DNA of 36,285 nt from Thiohalomonas denitrificans (GTDB lineage: Bacteria; Pseudomonadota; Gammaproteobacteria; Thiohalomonadales; Thiohalomonadaceae): assembly GCF_016841685.1 (NCBI RefSeq), contig NZ_JAENYR010000035.1, positions 1-36,285 on the forward strand, written 5' to 3'. A program made the translations under genes and the position numbers. The notes beneath the pieces were generated by a model. That model ran no database searches. It worked only from the letters and a program-made list of their open reading frames with translations, and was not told the origin of the DNA. Below are positions 8,197 to 15,259 of this stretch, piece by piece (the first letter of the stretch is position 1; the number at the start of each line of letters is the position of its first letter).

Positions 8197-8541
8197 CATT
8201 GTTCAAGGCGTAGCGGATGACAAACGGGAAACCGAAGGTGCTAACGTGATCGAAAAGGCAACGCAGTCACCGAAGTGATGCACCGAGCCGCGGTGCTGCC
8301 GCGTGGCCATGCCTTGGAGGTGCGGAGCTACAAGCGAAACCGAGGCTTCGTGCTGGTCCGCGAGGGAGAGGCGAACTATCGCCTCATCGAGAAGGCTTCG
8401 AGCAGGCCCGCGTCTGCGTAGGCTGCGAGGACCTGAAACAGCTGCTAAAAACGTAGGTGAAGCACGAGTTCTCCCGCAGCAACACGCTGCGCATCCATGA
8501 GACCGGCGAATTCCGCGAGGGGCCCCGCGCAAAGTGTTCTG
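8197..8541 (+). pseudogene. Decayed copy of gene X (334-633)
   Basis: Nucleotide similarity to 278-633 is continuous (gatgcaccgagccgcggtgc, cttggaggtgcggagctac), but small indels near 8247-8265 and 8392 break the frame, and an in-frame TAG follows the AAAACG segment. The protein fragments HALEVRSYKRNRGFVLVREG and the tail IHETGEFREG are still readable in different frames. Confidence 0.75.
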
Positions 8542-8585
8542 AACGACCACCATTTACTTTCAACGCCTCCTTTCATTTCCCGCCA

Positions 8586-8755
8586 TCAAAGCGCTTTGAA
8601 ACCCGCCTTCCCGTTTCGCTTGTCAATAGTAACCAGCAATTCGGAGTACGCTTCGCCGCTACTACCGCTGCAGGTCACGCACTCGACAAACTGTGTGAAA
8701 AGCACTCTTACCCGGGCGTAGATATGCTGTGCATCTGTTACTTCATTGATAATAA
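8586..8755 (-). pseudogene. Truncated copy of gene Y (679-1035)
   Basis: The reading frame INEVTDAQHIYARVRVLF...ECVTCSGSSGEAYSELL matches the C-terminal two thirds of the 118-aa protein. The 5' third is missing: the match stops just before a REP core (8769-8781), which apparently marks the truncation point. Together with the decayed gene X copy it reproduces the convergent arrangement at 334-1035. Confidence 0.7.
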
Positions 8756-8768
8756 ATGCAAGATGAAA

Positions 8769-8781
8769 GACCTGACCCCGT
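8769..8781 (+). repeat. REP core GACCTGACCCCGT, unoccupied IS110 target match
   Basis: This 13-mer is exactly the sequence obtained by joining the two flanks of the IS110 element (GACCTGA from 19393-19399 and CCCCGT from 20891-20896). It lies at the breakpoint of the truncated gene Y copy. It is the only perfect, uninterrupted match noticed in this window. Confidence 0.7.
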
Positions 8782-8953
8782 CTTGGCGCTCGGATCAACA
8801 ACGGCAGCGTCGTATTCTGTAATCCAATTCTCTAACTCTGCTGGGCAAATCCACATATCCGTTCGGATCTGTGGCTTCCCATGTAGTCAAACGATTTGCA
8901 CCTAACCGCCAAAACGTTACTGCCCATCATTGTCCGGTCCGACCGGAGTAGCA

Positions 8954-9391
8954 CTAAATCAACTCCCTTTCGGCCAGGCTGACAAAGCCTCCGTCTCCAA
9001 TGACGATCGCATCTCGGAGTTCGATATTCAGAACAGCACCCTTTTCCTTCAGGTTCCTCGCTCCCTTGATGTCCGCATCAGAAGGTTCCGGTGAACCAAG
9101 CGGATGATTATGAAGGATAATGATCTTAGAAGCTTGAACGAGCACCGCGCCCCGCAGTATCTCGACCGGATCGGCTATCGCATAGGTCTGCGTACCTATG
9201 GAGACGACTTCGAAGGAAATGATTTCGTATTTGTCGGTGAGGTGGAGGCAGACAACCTTTTCCCTTACGTCATTTTCCATTTCCTTGAACAGCCGATAGG
9301 CTTGTTCGGCTGACTCCAACGCTTCGTGGAGAAGGTCATCATCAACCCGCTTGCGCTCGAAACTAAGCTTTAATCTCTTAATCTGCCCCAT
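8954..9391 (-). CDS. RadC-like JAB-domain protein, paralogue 2
   Basis: A 145-aa RadC-family protein. The metal site reads IIILHNHPLGSPEPSDADIK, so the usual HNHPSG is HNHPLG; both histidines and the aspartate are kept. The upstream conserved strand is VVCLHLTDKYEIISFEVVSIG. ATG 9391 is preferred because the protein then aligns with the lengths of its paralogues, with a weak GAGAAG 7 bases upstream; an ATG at 9451 would add 20 residues. Identity to the other two RadC-like proteins is limited mainly to the core motif, so they are not recent duplicates. It probably came in with mobile DNA. Confidence 0.8.
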   Translation of the reverse strand: MGQIKRLKLSFERKRVDDDLLHEALESAEQAYRLFKEMENDVREKVVCLHLTDKYEIISFEVVSIGTQTYAIADPVEILRGAVLVQASKIIILHNHPLGSPEPSDADIKGARNLKEKGAVLNIELRDAIVIGDGGFVSLAERELI

Positions 9392-9656
9392 TGTTTTCTT
9401 CTCAGCGGAAAGGAAAAGCGCAGCCGACGATATTCGCTTCGGGCTTGGCATTCGGCTGGACTGTAGTGTTCAATATTGGGTGTCCACTACTATACATACC
9501 GGGGTCTTGGATATATAGCACCGGCGAGGCTACTCCGCTTTCTCGTGGGGCACGCTCGTAATCGGGACAGGTCTGCGACGAAGATGCTTCATTGCAAGAA
9601 CCGACGCCTTCCTTCGAGGGCTGCGGGGCGGCTAATGGGTGTCCCCGGAATTCGGA

Positions 9657-9863
9657 CATGCACTGTTCTCCGGGAATGCGCTGACCCGGCGCTTCGAACG
9701 CGGGGAAACGCTTCTCCCTGCGGAGCTGCGCGTCGTCGATACCTTCGCCGAGCGTTCGCGCTTGGCGGACATCAGCTGGTTCATGCGCTGCCTGAACGAG
9801 GAGATCGCCCGCAAGGCGAATAAGGAAGATAGCCGTACCGACCGTTTCTGGGAGGGCCGATTC
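9657..9863 (+). pseudogene. Internal fragment of the 331-aa RAYT gene
   Basis: About 205 bp are nearly identical to the middle of the transposase genes at 12907 and 18110 ([20 protein letters not shown] ... EEIARKAN). It shares with the second copy the absence of the two codons present in copy 1 ([11 protein letters not shown] versus [13 protein letters not shown]). Both ends of the gene are missing; GGGTGTCC, the terminal motif of the element, occurs 13 bp upstream (9637-9644). Confidence 0.9.
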
Positions 9864-9963
9864 GATGAACTTAAGTTACTCTGACTCGATTTATCCGACA
9901 CATTCGATGTACATGATTCTTGTCTTTGCGGCCATACACATGCTCCGCGAAACGTTGCGCCAG

Positions 9964-10428
9964 TTACCGCCCGGAACGCTTTCTAAGGTCACTCAAGACC
10001 CCGCTGTCGAAGAAGCTGTAGTACTTCCCGGTTCCGATGATCACGTGGTCGATAAGGTTCAAGCCCATTTCCTGGGACAGGTTGACCAGTCTTTGGGTGA
10101 AGTGAATATCGGCCTGGCTTGGGTTCGGGTCGCCGGATGGGTGGTTGTGAACCACGATAGCGGAGGCGGCGTTGACCATGATAGAGGTGCGGAAGACTTC
10201 CATTGGCCGGGCGTGAATGGCGTTGAGGGAGCCGATAGCCACCACCTCGAAGCAGACTACCCTGTTTTTAGTGTCGAGGTTGATGGTGATGAACTTCTCT
10301 TTGGTTTCGTTCTGAAGGTCGCTGAACAGCTGGTACACCTGCGAGGAGCTACCCGCGTCCCCCCCGATGACGTCGCTCTCGACTTCTGTGATCTTGTACT
10401 TCAGTTCGACTTCCCGTAAATAGGCCAT
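9964..10428 (-). CDS. RadC-like JAB-domain protein, paralogue 3
   Basis: A 154-aa RadC-family protein with the full signature AIVVHNHPSGDPNPSQADIHF and the following GLNLIDHVIIGTGKYYSFFD strand. The ATG at 10428 (MAYLREVELKYK) has AGGGAAATCA directly upstream, which decides the start over an upstream frame extension to 10476. Immediately 5' lies a 246-bp segment repeated at 11935, so the promoter region of this gene has been duplicated around the neighbouring lipase gene. Function is unknown beyond the metal-dependent JAB fold. Confidence 0.85.
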   Translation of the reverse strand: MAYLREVELKYKITEVESDVIGGDAGSSSQVYQLFSDLQNETKEKFITINLDTKNRVVCFEVVAIGSLNAIHARPMEVFRTSIMVNAASAIVVHNHPSGDPNPSQADIHFTQRLVNLSQEMGLNLIDHVIIGTGKYYSFFDSGVLSDLRKRSGR

Positions 10429-10439
10429 TGATTTCCCTG

Positions 10440-10685
10440 TTATTGTCTCGGGGCGTGCGTCCGTCCATCGATTCACGCCTTGCTCGCTTAACCCCTAATG
10501 TATCAAGCTGGAAAGCTTAAGGCGAGGACGGGTTATGGGCGGTTGGACCCGGGGCAAGCCATAGGCTCTGCAGAGGTAAGCACTCGCCTCCCGGATGAGT
10601 TGGGCGATGAGGGCAAGGGTTTCCGCGGTGGGGTGGTCGGGGTCGTCCGCTAGTACCCAGGCCAAGGCCTCGGCCTTGAGGAGAC
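10440..10685. repeat. 246-bp direct repeat, copy 1 (5' of radC-like 3)
   Basis: This segment is about 93 percent identical by eye to 11935-12181. On the minus strand it holds a remnant reading frame (LLKAEALAWVLADDPDHPT, then LIREASAYLCRAYGLPRVQP) that looks like part of a real helical protein but has no start codon. The copy ends at GGGTGTCC (10687-10694). Confidence 0.85.
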
Positions 10686-10724
10686 TGGGTGTCCATGTAA
10701 AATAAACATTTGGTAGAAGACGGA

Positions 10725-11807
10725 TCAGTTACGATCTTCGGCTATTTTTCGGAGCTTCGCTTCGTACTCAGAAATGGAATGGTCTGAAAAGCTCGAAGAA
10801 AGTGCCTTTGGACTTAGGCGCTTGAAAGCTCCAATAAACTTTCCCCAAACCACGTGCTTAACTCTTTCCCACGCTGCGGCAGATCCGATTTTCAGTCGCG
10901 CGGCGTGCGCTTGGCCTTTCACAAAACGGAAGTCGCCCGCATGTTGGAATCCGGCGTACCCCTTGTCGAGCAAACTGTGCACGGGCTTATTAAGCCATCC
11001 TAGAAGCGGAATTGTCGGAAGGGCCAGAAGGATTCCACGCGTTAGGCTACTTAAGGGGACCAACGGCACACCATCGGCGCCATTCACGATCCGATAAACT
11101 GGTGTCTTAACAGCATCCGACCACTCCGCTGTGCCCACGCGCGGACTTCCGAACGTGTAGCACGCCGCAACCAGGAACTCTTTTTCCAGATTACAGGCGG
11201 CCACTGTGGCCAACGCGCCCCCCAATGAGTGCCCCGTCACAAACAACCGGTCGAGTTGGTCATTTTGCTGCAATTCGCGCAAATCCGAAACGATATCCTT
11301 GCGAATGCCCTCGTAAGCCATCGCAAACCCCTGATGTGCTCGGCCGGTCGGTGTATTGTAAAATCGAGCGTTGAGATCGGTAAGAATATCTTTACGATCT
11401 TTCTCCGTCCCTCTAAAGGCGAGCACAGTGAATGAATCGGGACGCCGCGCGATAAAAGCTTGTGTGCCGGTATTTGGTTCATCATAAATGCTATGAAGCA
11501 TAAGTCCTGCATCCGCGAGCCTAGCGGTAAAGTCGGCTCGAACTTCCGCTTGCGATTCGAACTTTGTATAGGCCAGCTCCGACAACGCCGCCATTAACCA
11601 CGCAGTCCGATCCGAATAGGCAGCGCGCTTGAGCGGCGGCTTTAATAGCTCTTCAGCCCCGTCAAACGGTGCTGGAACGCCCGTCTTCCTTTGTTGCAGG
11701 GCAACGACGTAGTATTCCCCCTCCTGCGTATCAATCTTCACAGCACCCGACTCGCGGGCGCTATCAACATAGCCGCCTATTGTCTGCGCGTTGCTACTGT
11801 CACTCAT
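10725..11807 (-). CDS. Class 3 lipase (alpha/beta hydrolase)
   Basis: A 360-aa lipase_3 family protein. The nucleophile elbow is VTGHSLGGALATVAA (about residues 188-202), with the preceding conserved VLAFRGTEKDRKDILTDLNA oxyanion segment, the acid in YRIVNGADGVPLVP and a candidate catalytic histidine in DHSISEYEAKL near the C-terminus. No signal peptide is seen, so it is either cytoplasmic or exported by another route; the substrate is probably an ester lipid. The ATG at 11807 has AGGGGCAAGGAA directly ahead, favouring it over the extension to 11837. The gene is bracketed by direct repeats of about 246 bp and its codon use is less GC-rich than its neighbours, both suggesting acquisition. Confidence 0.85.
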   Translation of the reverse strand: MSDSSNAQTIGGYVDSARESGAVKIDTQEGEYYVVALQQRKTGVPAPFDGAEELLKPPLKRAAYSDRTAWLMAALSELAYTKFESQAEVRADFTARLADAGLMLHSIYDEPNTGTQAFIARRPDSFTVLAFRGTEKDRKDILTDLNARFYNTPTGRAHQGFAMAYEGIRKDIVSDLRELQQNDQLDRLFVTGHSLGGALATVAACNLEKEFLVAACYTFGSPRVGTAEWSDAVKTPVYRIVNGADGVPLVPLSSLTRGILLALPTIPLLGWLNKPVHSLLDKGYAGFQHAGDFRFVKGQAHAARLKIGSAAAWERVKHVVWGKFIGAFKRLSPKALSSSFSDHSISEYEAKLRKIAEDRN

Positions 11808-11934
11808 TTCCTTGCCCCTGTGGTTAGCAAACGGCAAGGCATTAGTTCACCCGCTTCGCCTGCCGTCCCGATAGTCTCTTGTTGCCGTCCCCGAAACTTC
11901 TAGTGATAGGTATACTGTCCCTGTGGGGTCCCCC

Positions 11935-12245
11935 TATTGTCTCCGGGCGTGCGTCCGTCCATCGATTCACGTCTTGCTCGCTTAACCCCTAATGTATCAA
12001 GCTGGAAAGCTTAAGACGAGAACGGGTTATGGCGGTTGTACCCGGGGCAAGCCATAGGCTCTGCAGAGGTAAACACTCGCCTCCCGGATGAGTTGGGCGA
12101 CGAGGGCAAGGGTTTCGGCGGTGGGGTGGTCGGGGTCGTCCGCTAGTACCCAAGCCAGGGCCTCGGCCTTGAGGAGATTGTGTCTGACGGTGGCGGGGGT
12201 GGTCGGTCAGGGGCAAGGGTTTGGCAGTGTGCAACAATGCGAGAC
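11935..12245. repeat. Direct repeat, copy 2 (longer form)
   Basis: 11935-12181 matches 10440-10685; the additional 12153-12245 segment matches 19309-19399 (cctcggccttgaggagattg ... cagtgtgcaacaatgcgaga). The minus strand shows the remnant frame TPATVRHNLLKAEALAWVLA without a start codon. It ends in a REP core (GACCTGACCC, 12243-12252). Confidence 0.85.
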
Positions 12246-12250
12246 CTGAC

Positions 12251-12316
12251 CCCCGTCGCGTCCCCGTCGCGTCCCCGTCGCGTCCCCGTCGCGTCCCCGT
12301 CGCGTCCCCGTCGCGC
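12251..12316. repeat. 11-bp tandem repeat, six units
   Basis: Six head-to-tail copies of CCCCGTCGCGT (the last unit slightly changed) directly continue the REP core GACCTGAC. Unit and array are too short and have no spacers, so it is not CRISPR. It looks like slippage expansion from the REP end. Confidence 0.9.
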
Positions 12317-12411
12317 CTAACCAAGCACTATCTGCAACGAAGACGAACGCAAGAGGGTAGACCTGTATTCCCACGACTAATTCGAGGCGATCAGCAAACC
12401 GATCGCAAAGG

Positions 12412-12771
12412 TCAGTCGCACGGGATGCGTATCTTCTTCCCATTATCGCCCAAACAGACAAAGGTCACATGGGTGGAGAATACATTCTCTTCCCGACCGG
12501 TCTCGATATCATCGGCGAAGACCTTTACCGTGTATCGAATAGAGGTGCTCCCCTGCTCCGCCTTTTCGATGACGAAGCGGAGTATCGTCCCCTTGCTGAC
12601 CCCCTTGCGAAACTCCACCCCATCCATACCGATAGTGACGAACTTACAGCCCGGATGTTCCAGGCTGGCGGCTATCCACGCATACTCATCGACCCACTTG
12701 AGCATGTTGCCGCCGAAAAGATAGCCGTAGTGGTTGAGGTGTTCAGGGAGAACCAGTTTGTATTGTTCCAT
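12412..12771 (-). CDS. Acyl-CoA thioesterase, hotdog fold (copy 2)
   Basis: A 119-aa near-duplicate of the thioesterase at 7005-7364, differing at only about seven residues by eye (for example MDGVEFRKG for MDRVEFRRG, KVFADDIETGREE for NVFADDIETGQEE). All conserved segments (HYGYLFGGNMLKWVDEYAWI) are intact and no frameshift is present, so both copies appear functional. The matching DNA spans about 12375-12840 and stops abruptly where a RAYT element begins at 12841; on the 3' side both copies are preceded by a GACCTGACCC repeat. Duplication mediated by repeats or by the transposase is the simplest explanation. Confidence 0.85.
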   Translation of the reverse strand: MEQYKLVLPEHLNHYGYLFGGNMLKWVDEYAWIAASLEHPGCKFVTIGMDGVEFRKGVSKGTILRFVIEKAEQGSTSIRYTVKVFADDIETGREENVFSTHVTFVCLGDNGKKIRIPCD

Positions 12772-12840
12772 GGCGGGTTCGGTCAATAAGATGATTCATA
12801 ATAGGACCAAGTCGTGAAAACCGGCGGCCCTTCACGTTTA

Positions 12841-14105
12841 GCCATTGCCATCCTCGCCCAGTTTTGAGAGTCTGTAAACCCGCACTGCCATCAAGGAATA
12901 GATGCCATGCCCAAACCAAGGAAAGCCCTCGTCTCGCTCGAGGCAACCCCCTACTACCATTGCGTCGCCCGCTGCGTACGCCGCGCCTTTCTTTGCGGTG
13001 AAGACGCCGCCTCGGGCAGCAGTTTTGAGCACCGCCGCGGCTGGATACGCGAGCGCCTGTTTCAGCTTTCTCAGGTATTCGCCTTAGACGTGTGCGCTTA
13101 TGCCGTCATGTCGAACCACTACCATCTGGTCCTGCATGTCGACCGAGAGGCTGCAATGGAGTGGGATAGTTCAGAAGTCCTTCGCCGCTGGCATGCGCTG
13201 TTCTCCGGGAATGAGCTGACCCGGCGCTTCGAGCGCGGGGAAACGCTCCTCCCTGCGGAGCTGCGCGTCGTCGATACCTTCGCGGAGCTCTGGCGTTCGC
13301 GCCTGGCGGATATCAGCTGGTTCATGCGCTGTCTGAACGAGGAGATCGCCCGCAAGGCGAATGAGGAAGATAACTGCACCGGCCGTTTCTGGGAGGGCCG
13401 TTTCAAATCCCAGGCGCTGCTTGATGAGAAGGCGCTGGCGGCCTGTCTGGCCTATGTGGATCTCAATCCGGTCCGGGCGCAGATGGCACAGACGCCGGAG
13501 GCGTCCGAATTTACCTCCGTTCAGGAGCGTGCCGCCGCGGCAAAGCTAGCGGAGTATCCCGACAAGACCCCATTACAGCCGGCCCGCCTTCTGCCGTTTG
13601 CCGGCAACCCGCGAGAGCCCATGCCCAAGGGCTTGCCCTTTCGGCTCACCGATTATCTGGACCTGGTGGACTTCACCGGACGGCTCATCCGCGAGGGCAA
13701 GCGTGGCGCTATCCCCGAACACCTGCCATCCATTCTCCGGCGCCTGGCAATCGATCCCAAGCAGTGGGGTTACCTGACGACCCAGTTTGAGAGCCCTTTC
13801 AAGGGACTTGTAGGCGCAGCGGACCGCCTCAAGCAAGCCTGCCAGCAACTCGGCTACCGACGAACGCCCGGAATCGGCGCCTCCCGAACGCTGTTGGCGT
13901 AGCGCCCTTCTTTCCTGTCACGTACCTCCGCTGCGGATCGCCAGACCCGCAAATTTCGCTCGCGCTAAGTTAGGCCTGCTGAGCCAAAAACCGATTCGAT
14001 CGCGACAAATCAACCTATGTCGCCCCTCGACCACAGGCGAAGTCGAATAGACGGCGACCGCGCGCCCGGCTTTTTCCTTTGTGTTCTTACGGTGGGTGTC
14101 CGGGT
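12841..14105 (+). mobile_element. RAYT 2 element, copy 1 (left tip missing)
   Basis: This segment is more than 90 percent identical to 18044-19302. The right terminus ends in GTGGGTGTCCGGGT (14092-14105), where the CSLREA gene is cut. The left terminal inverted repeat ACCCGGACACCCAC present in copy 2 is absent here: similarity begins at GCCATTGCCATCCTC (12841), directly after the duplicated thioesterase locus. Confidence 0.85.
12907..13902 (+). CDS. REP-associated/IS200-like tyrosine transposase, RAYT 2 copy 1
   Basis: A 331-aa Y1-type transposase. ATPYYHCVARCVRRAFLCGE at the N-terminus and the HUH site MSNHYHLVLHV (about residues 70-80) are clear; the probable catalytic Tyr is in AACLAYVDLNPVRAQMA. 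The unusually long C-terminal part (RLTDYLDLVDFTGRLIREGK, then LGYRRTPGIGASRTLLA) is typical of the subfamily annotated simply as transposase in gammaproteobacteria. The open frame is intact and about 95 percent identical to the copy at 18110. AAGGAAT lies upstream of the ATG. These enzymes bind hairpin ends and cleave single-stranded DNA; presence in two gene-disrupting copies suggests recent activity. Confidence 0.9.
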   Translation: MPKPRKALVSLEATPYYHCVARCVRRAFLCGEDAASGSSFEHRRGWIRERLFQLSQVFALDVCAYAVMSNHYHLVLHVDREAAMEWDSSEVLRRWHALFSGNELTRRFERGETLLPAELRVVDTFAELWRSRLADISWFMRCLNEEIARKANEEDNCTGRFWEGRFKSQALLDEKALAACLAYVDLNPVRAQMAQTPEASEFTSVQERAAAAKLAEYPDKTPLQPARLLPFAGNPREPMPKGLPFRLTDYLDLVDFTGRLIREGKRGAIPEHLPSILRRLAIDPKQWGYLTTQFESPFKGLVGAADRLKQACQQLGYRRTPGIGASRTLLA

Positions 14106-15192
14106 TATCGCTTCCGAGGAGGTTGTAACCCCTGCTCCTGAGGTCGTTGATGTCTCCGTAACAGTCCTCGGAATACAGCGTTGCTGCGTCCCCGGCGGCA
14201 TTACCCGCGACGATGGAGTTGCGCAGCTCCGTGAAACCCGACGCGTAGAGGCCGCCGCCATGGGGCGTGTCATCCGGGTAGACGCTCTCGGCCAGATTCG
14301 CCGTCACCGTCACGCTGTAGAGCCCGACATTGCCGGCGGACAGAATCCCGCCCCCGTTGGTCGCCTGGTTGCCGCTCACCGTGGAATTGACCACGGCGAC
14401 CGATCCCAGTTCGGAGTAGGCCCACAGCCCCCCGCCAGCAGTCCCTGCGCCGTTGCCGTCGATGGTGGTGTCGCGGATGACGGCGGTCGTGGCCTCGGTG
14501 TAGAGGCCGCCGCCGGATGAACCGGCGACGTTCGTGCCGATCCGGCAACGCTCGACGGTGAGACCGGTGCCCTGCGCGGCCACGCCGCCCCCGTTCCCAG
14601 CGGCGGTGTTGCCGGTGACCGAGCAGTCCCTGAGTGTCAGCGACGAGGTATCCGCGGCCCAGACCGCGCCACCGTTACCGCCGACGTTCCCGCCGCTCAG
14701 CACCATGTTTTCGATGGTGAGGTCCGACGTACCGGCAACACTGATGAGCCGGTCATCCCAGGATGCCGTACCTTGGATGATCGTGGGGTTTGCCGGATCA
14801 CCCGAGCCGTCGATGCGCAGGACCCCGCCAGTCACGTTCAGGTCCCCGGTGGCCGAGAAAAGTTCGCCCGCCCCGACCAGCTCAAGCGCGTAGGTGCCGC
14901 CCGGCACCCGGATTAAACCCTCGTCGGGCCCGAAGGCGTTGAACTCCTGCACCGCCGCGCGCAGGCTGCAGCGCCCCTGGCTGTCGGCACAAACCCCATC
15001 AGCCGGGTTGGCATCGGTACTGTCCACCACGGTATCGACGTCGAGCAGCAGCGTACCCGGCGCCACGATATCTTCGGCGAATGCCAGCGCTTCCCTACCG
15101 ACGACAAGACCGAAGAGCGCCAACGCCAGCGCCGCGACGGACCTTCCGCGAGCCCCCCGAAACGGGCGTGTTTGATAATCGAATCTGTCCAT
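14106..15192 (-). pseudogene. CSLREA-domain right-handed-repeat surface protein, 3' truncated
   Basis: The first 362 or so residues of an exported protein: signal peptide (VAALALALFGLVVGREALAFA), a CSLREA domain (VDSTDANPADGVC ... GRCSLRAAVQEFNA), then a parallel beta-helix with repeated GGG motifs (NGGGVAAQG, SSGGGLYTE, TAGGGLWAY, HGGGLYASG), ending at GYNLLGSD. Normally a 'choice-of-anchor' C-terminal segment follows. Here the frame runs into the RAYT 2 terminus (NPDTHRKN...) and stops at 13918 after about 60 foreign residues. The missing C-terminal half is not found in this window. The ATG at 15192 has GAGGGA seven bases upstream. It was probably a cell-surface or adhesin-like protein. Confidence 0.85.
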
Positions 15193-15259
15193 CTCGAATT
15201 CCCTCGTTGATTACGAACGGCGATGACCGGCGAGCCGCCGACACGCCCGTCACGGGTGC

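Noticed and set aside
8802-8953. Gene fragment on the minus strand (TTWEATDPNGYVDLPSRVRE)
   Set aside because: It reads like a protein remnant, but it is under 50 codons, has no start and I cannot assign it to a family.
10450-10690. Proline/arginine-rich open frames inside the direct repeats
   Set aside because: Composition (GRPRPPHR...) indicates the wrong frame; the better frame has no start codon.
12251-12316. CRISPR array
   Set aside because: Direct tandem units of 11 bp without spacers; no cas genes in the window.
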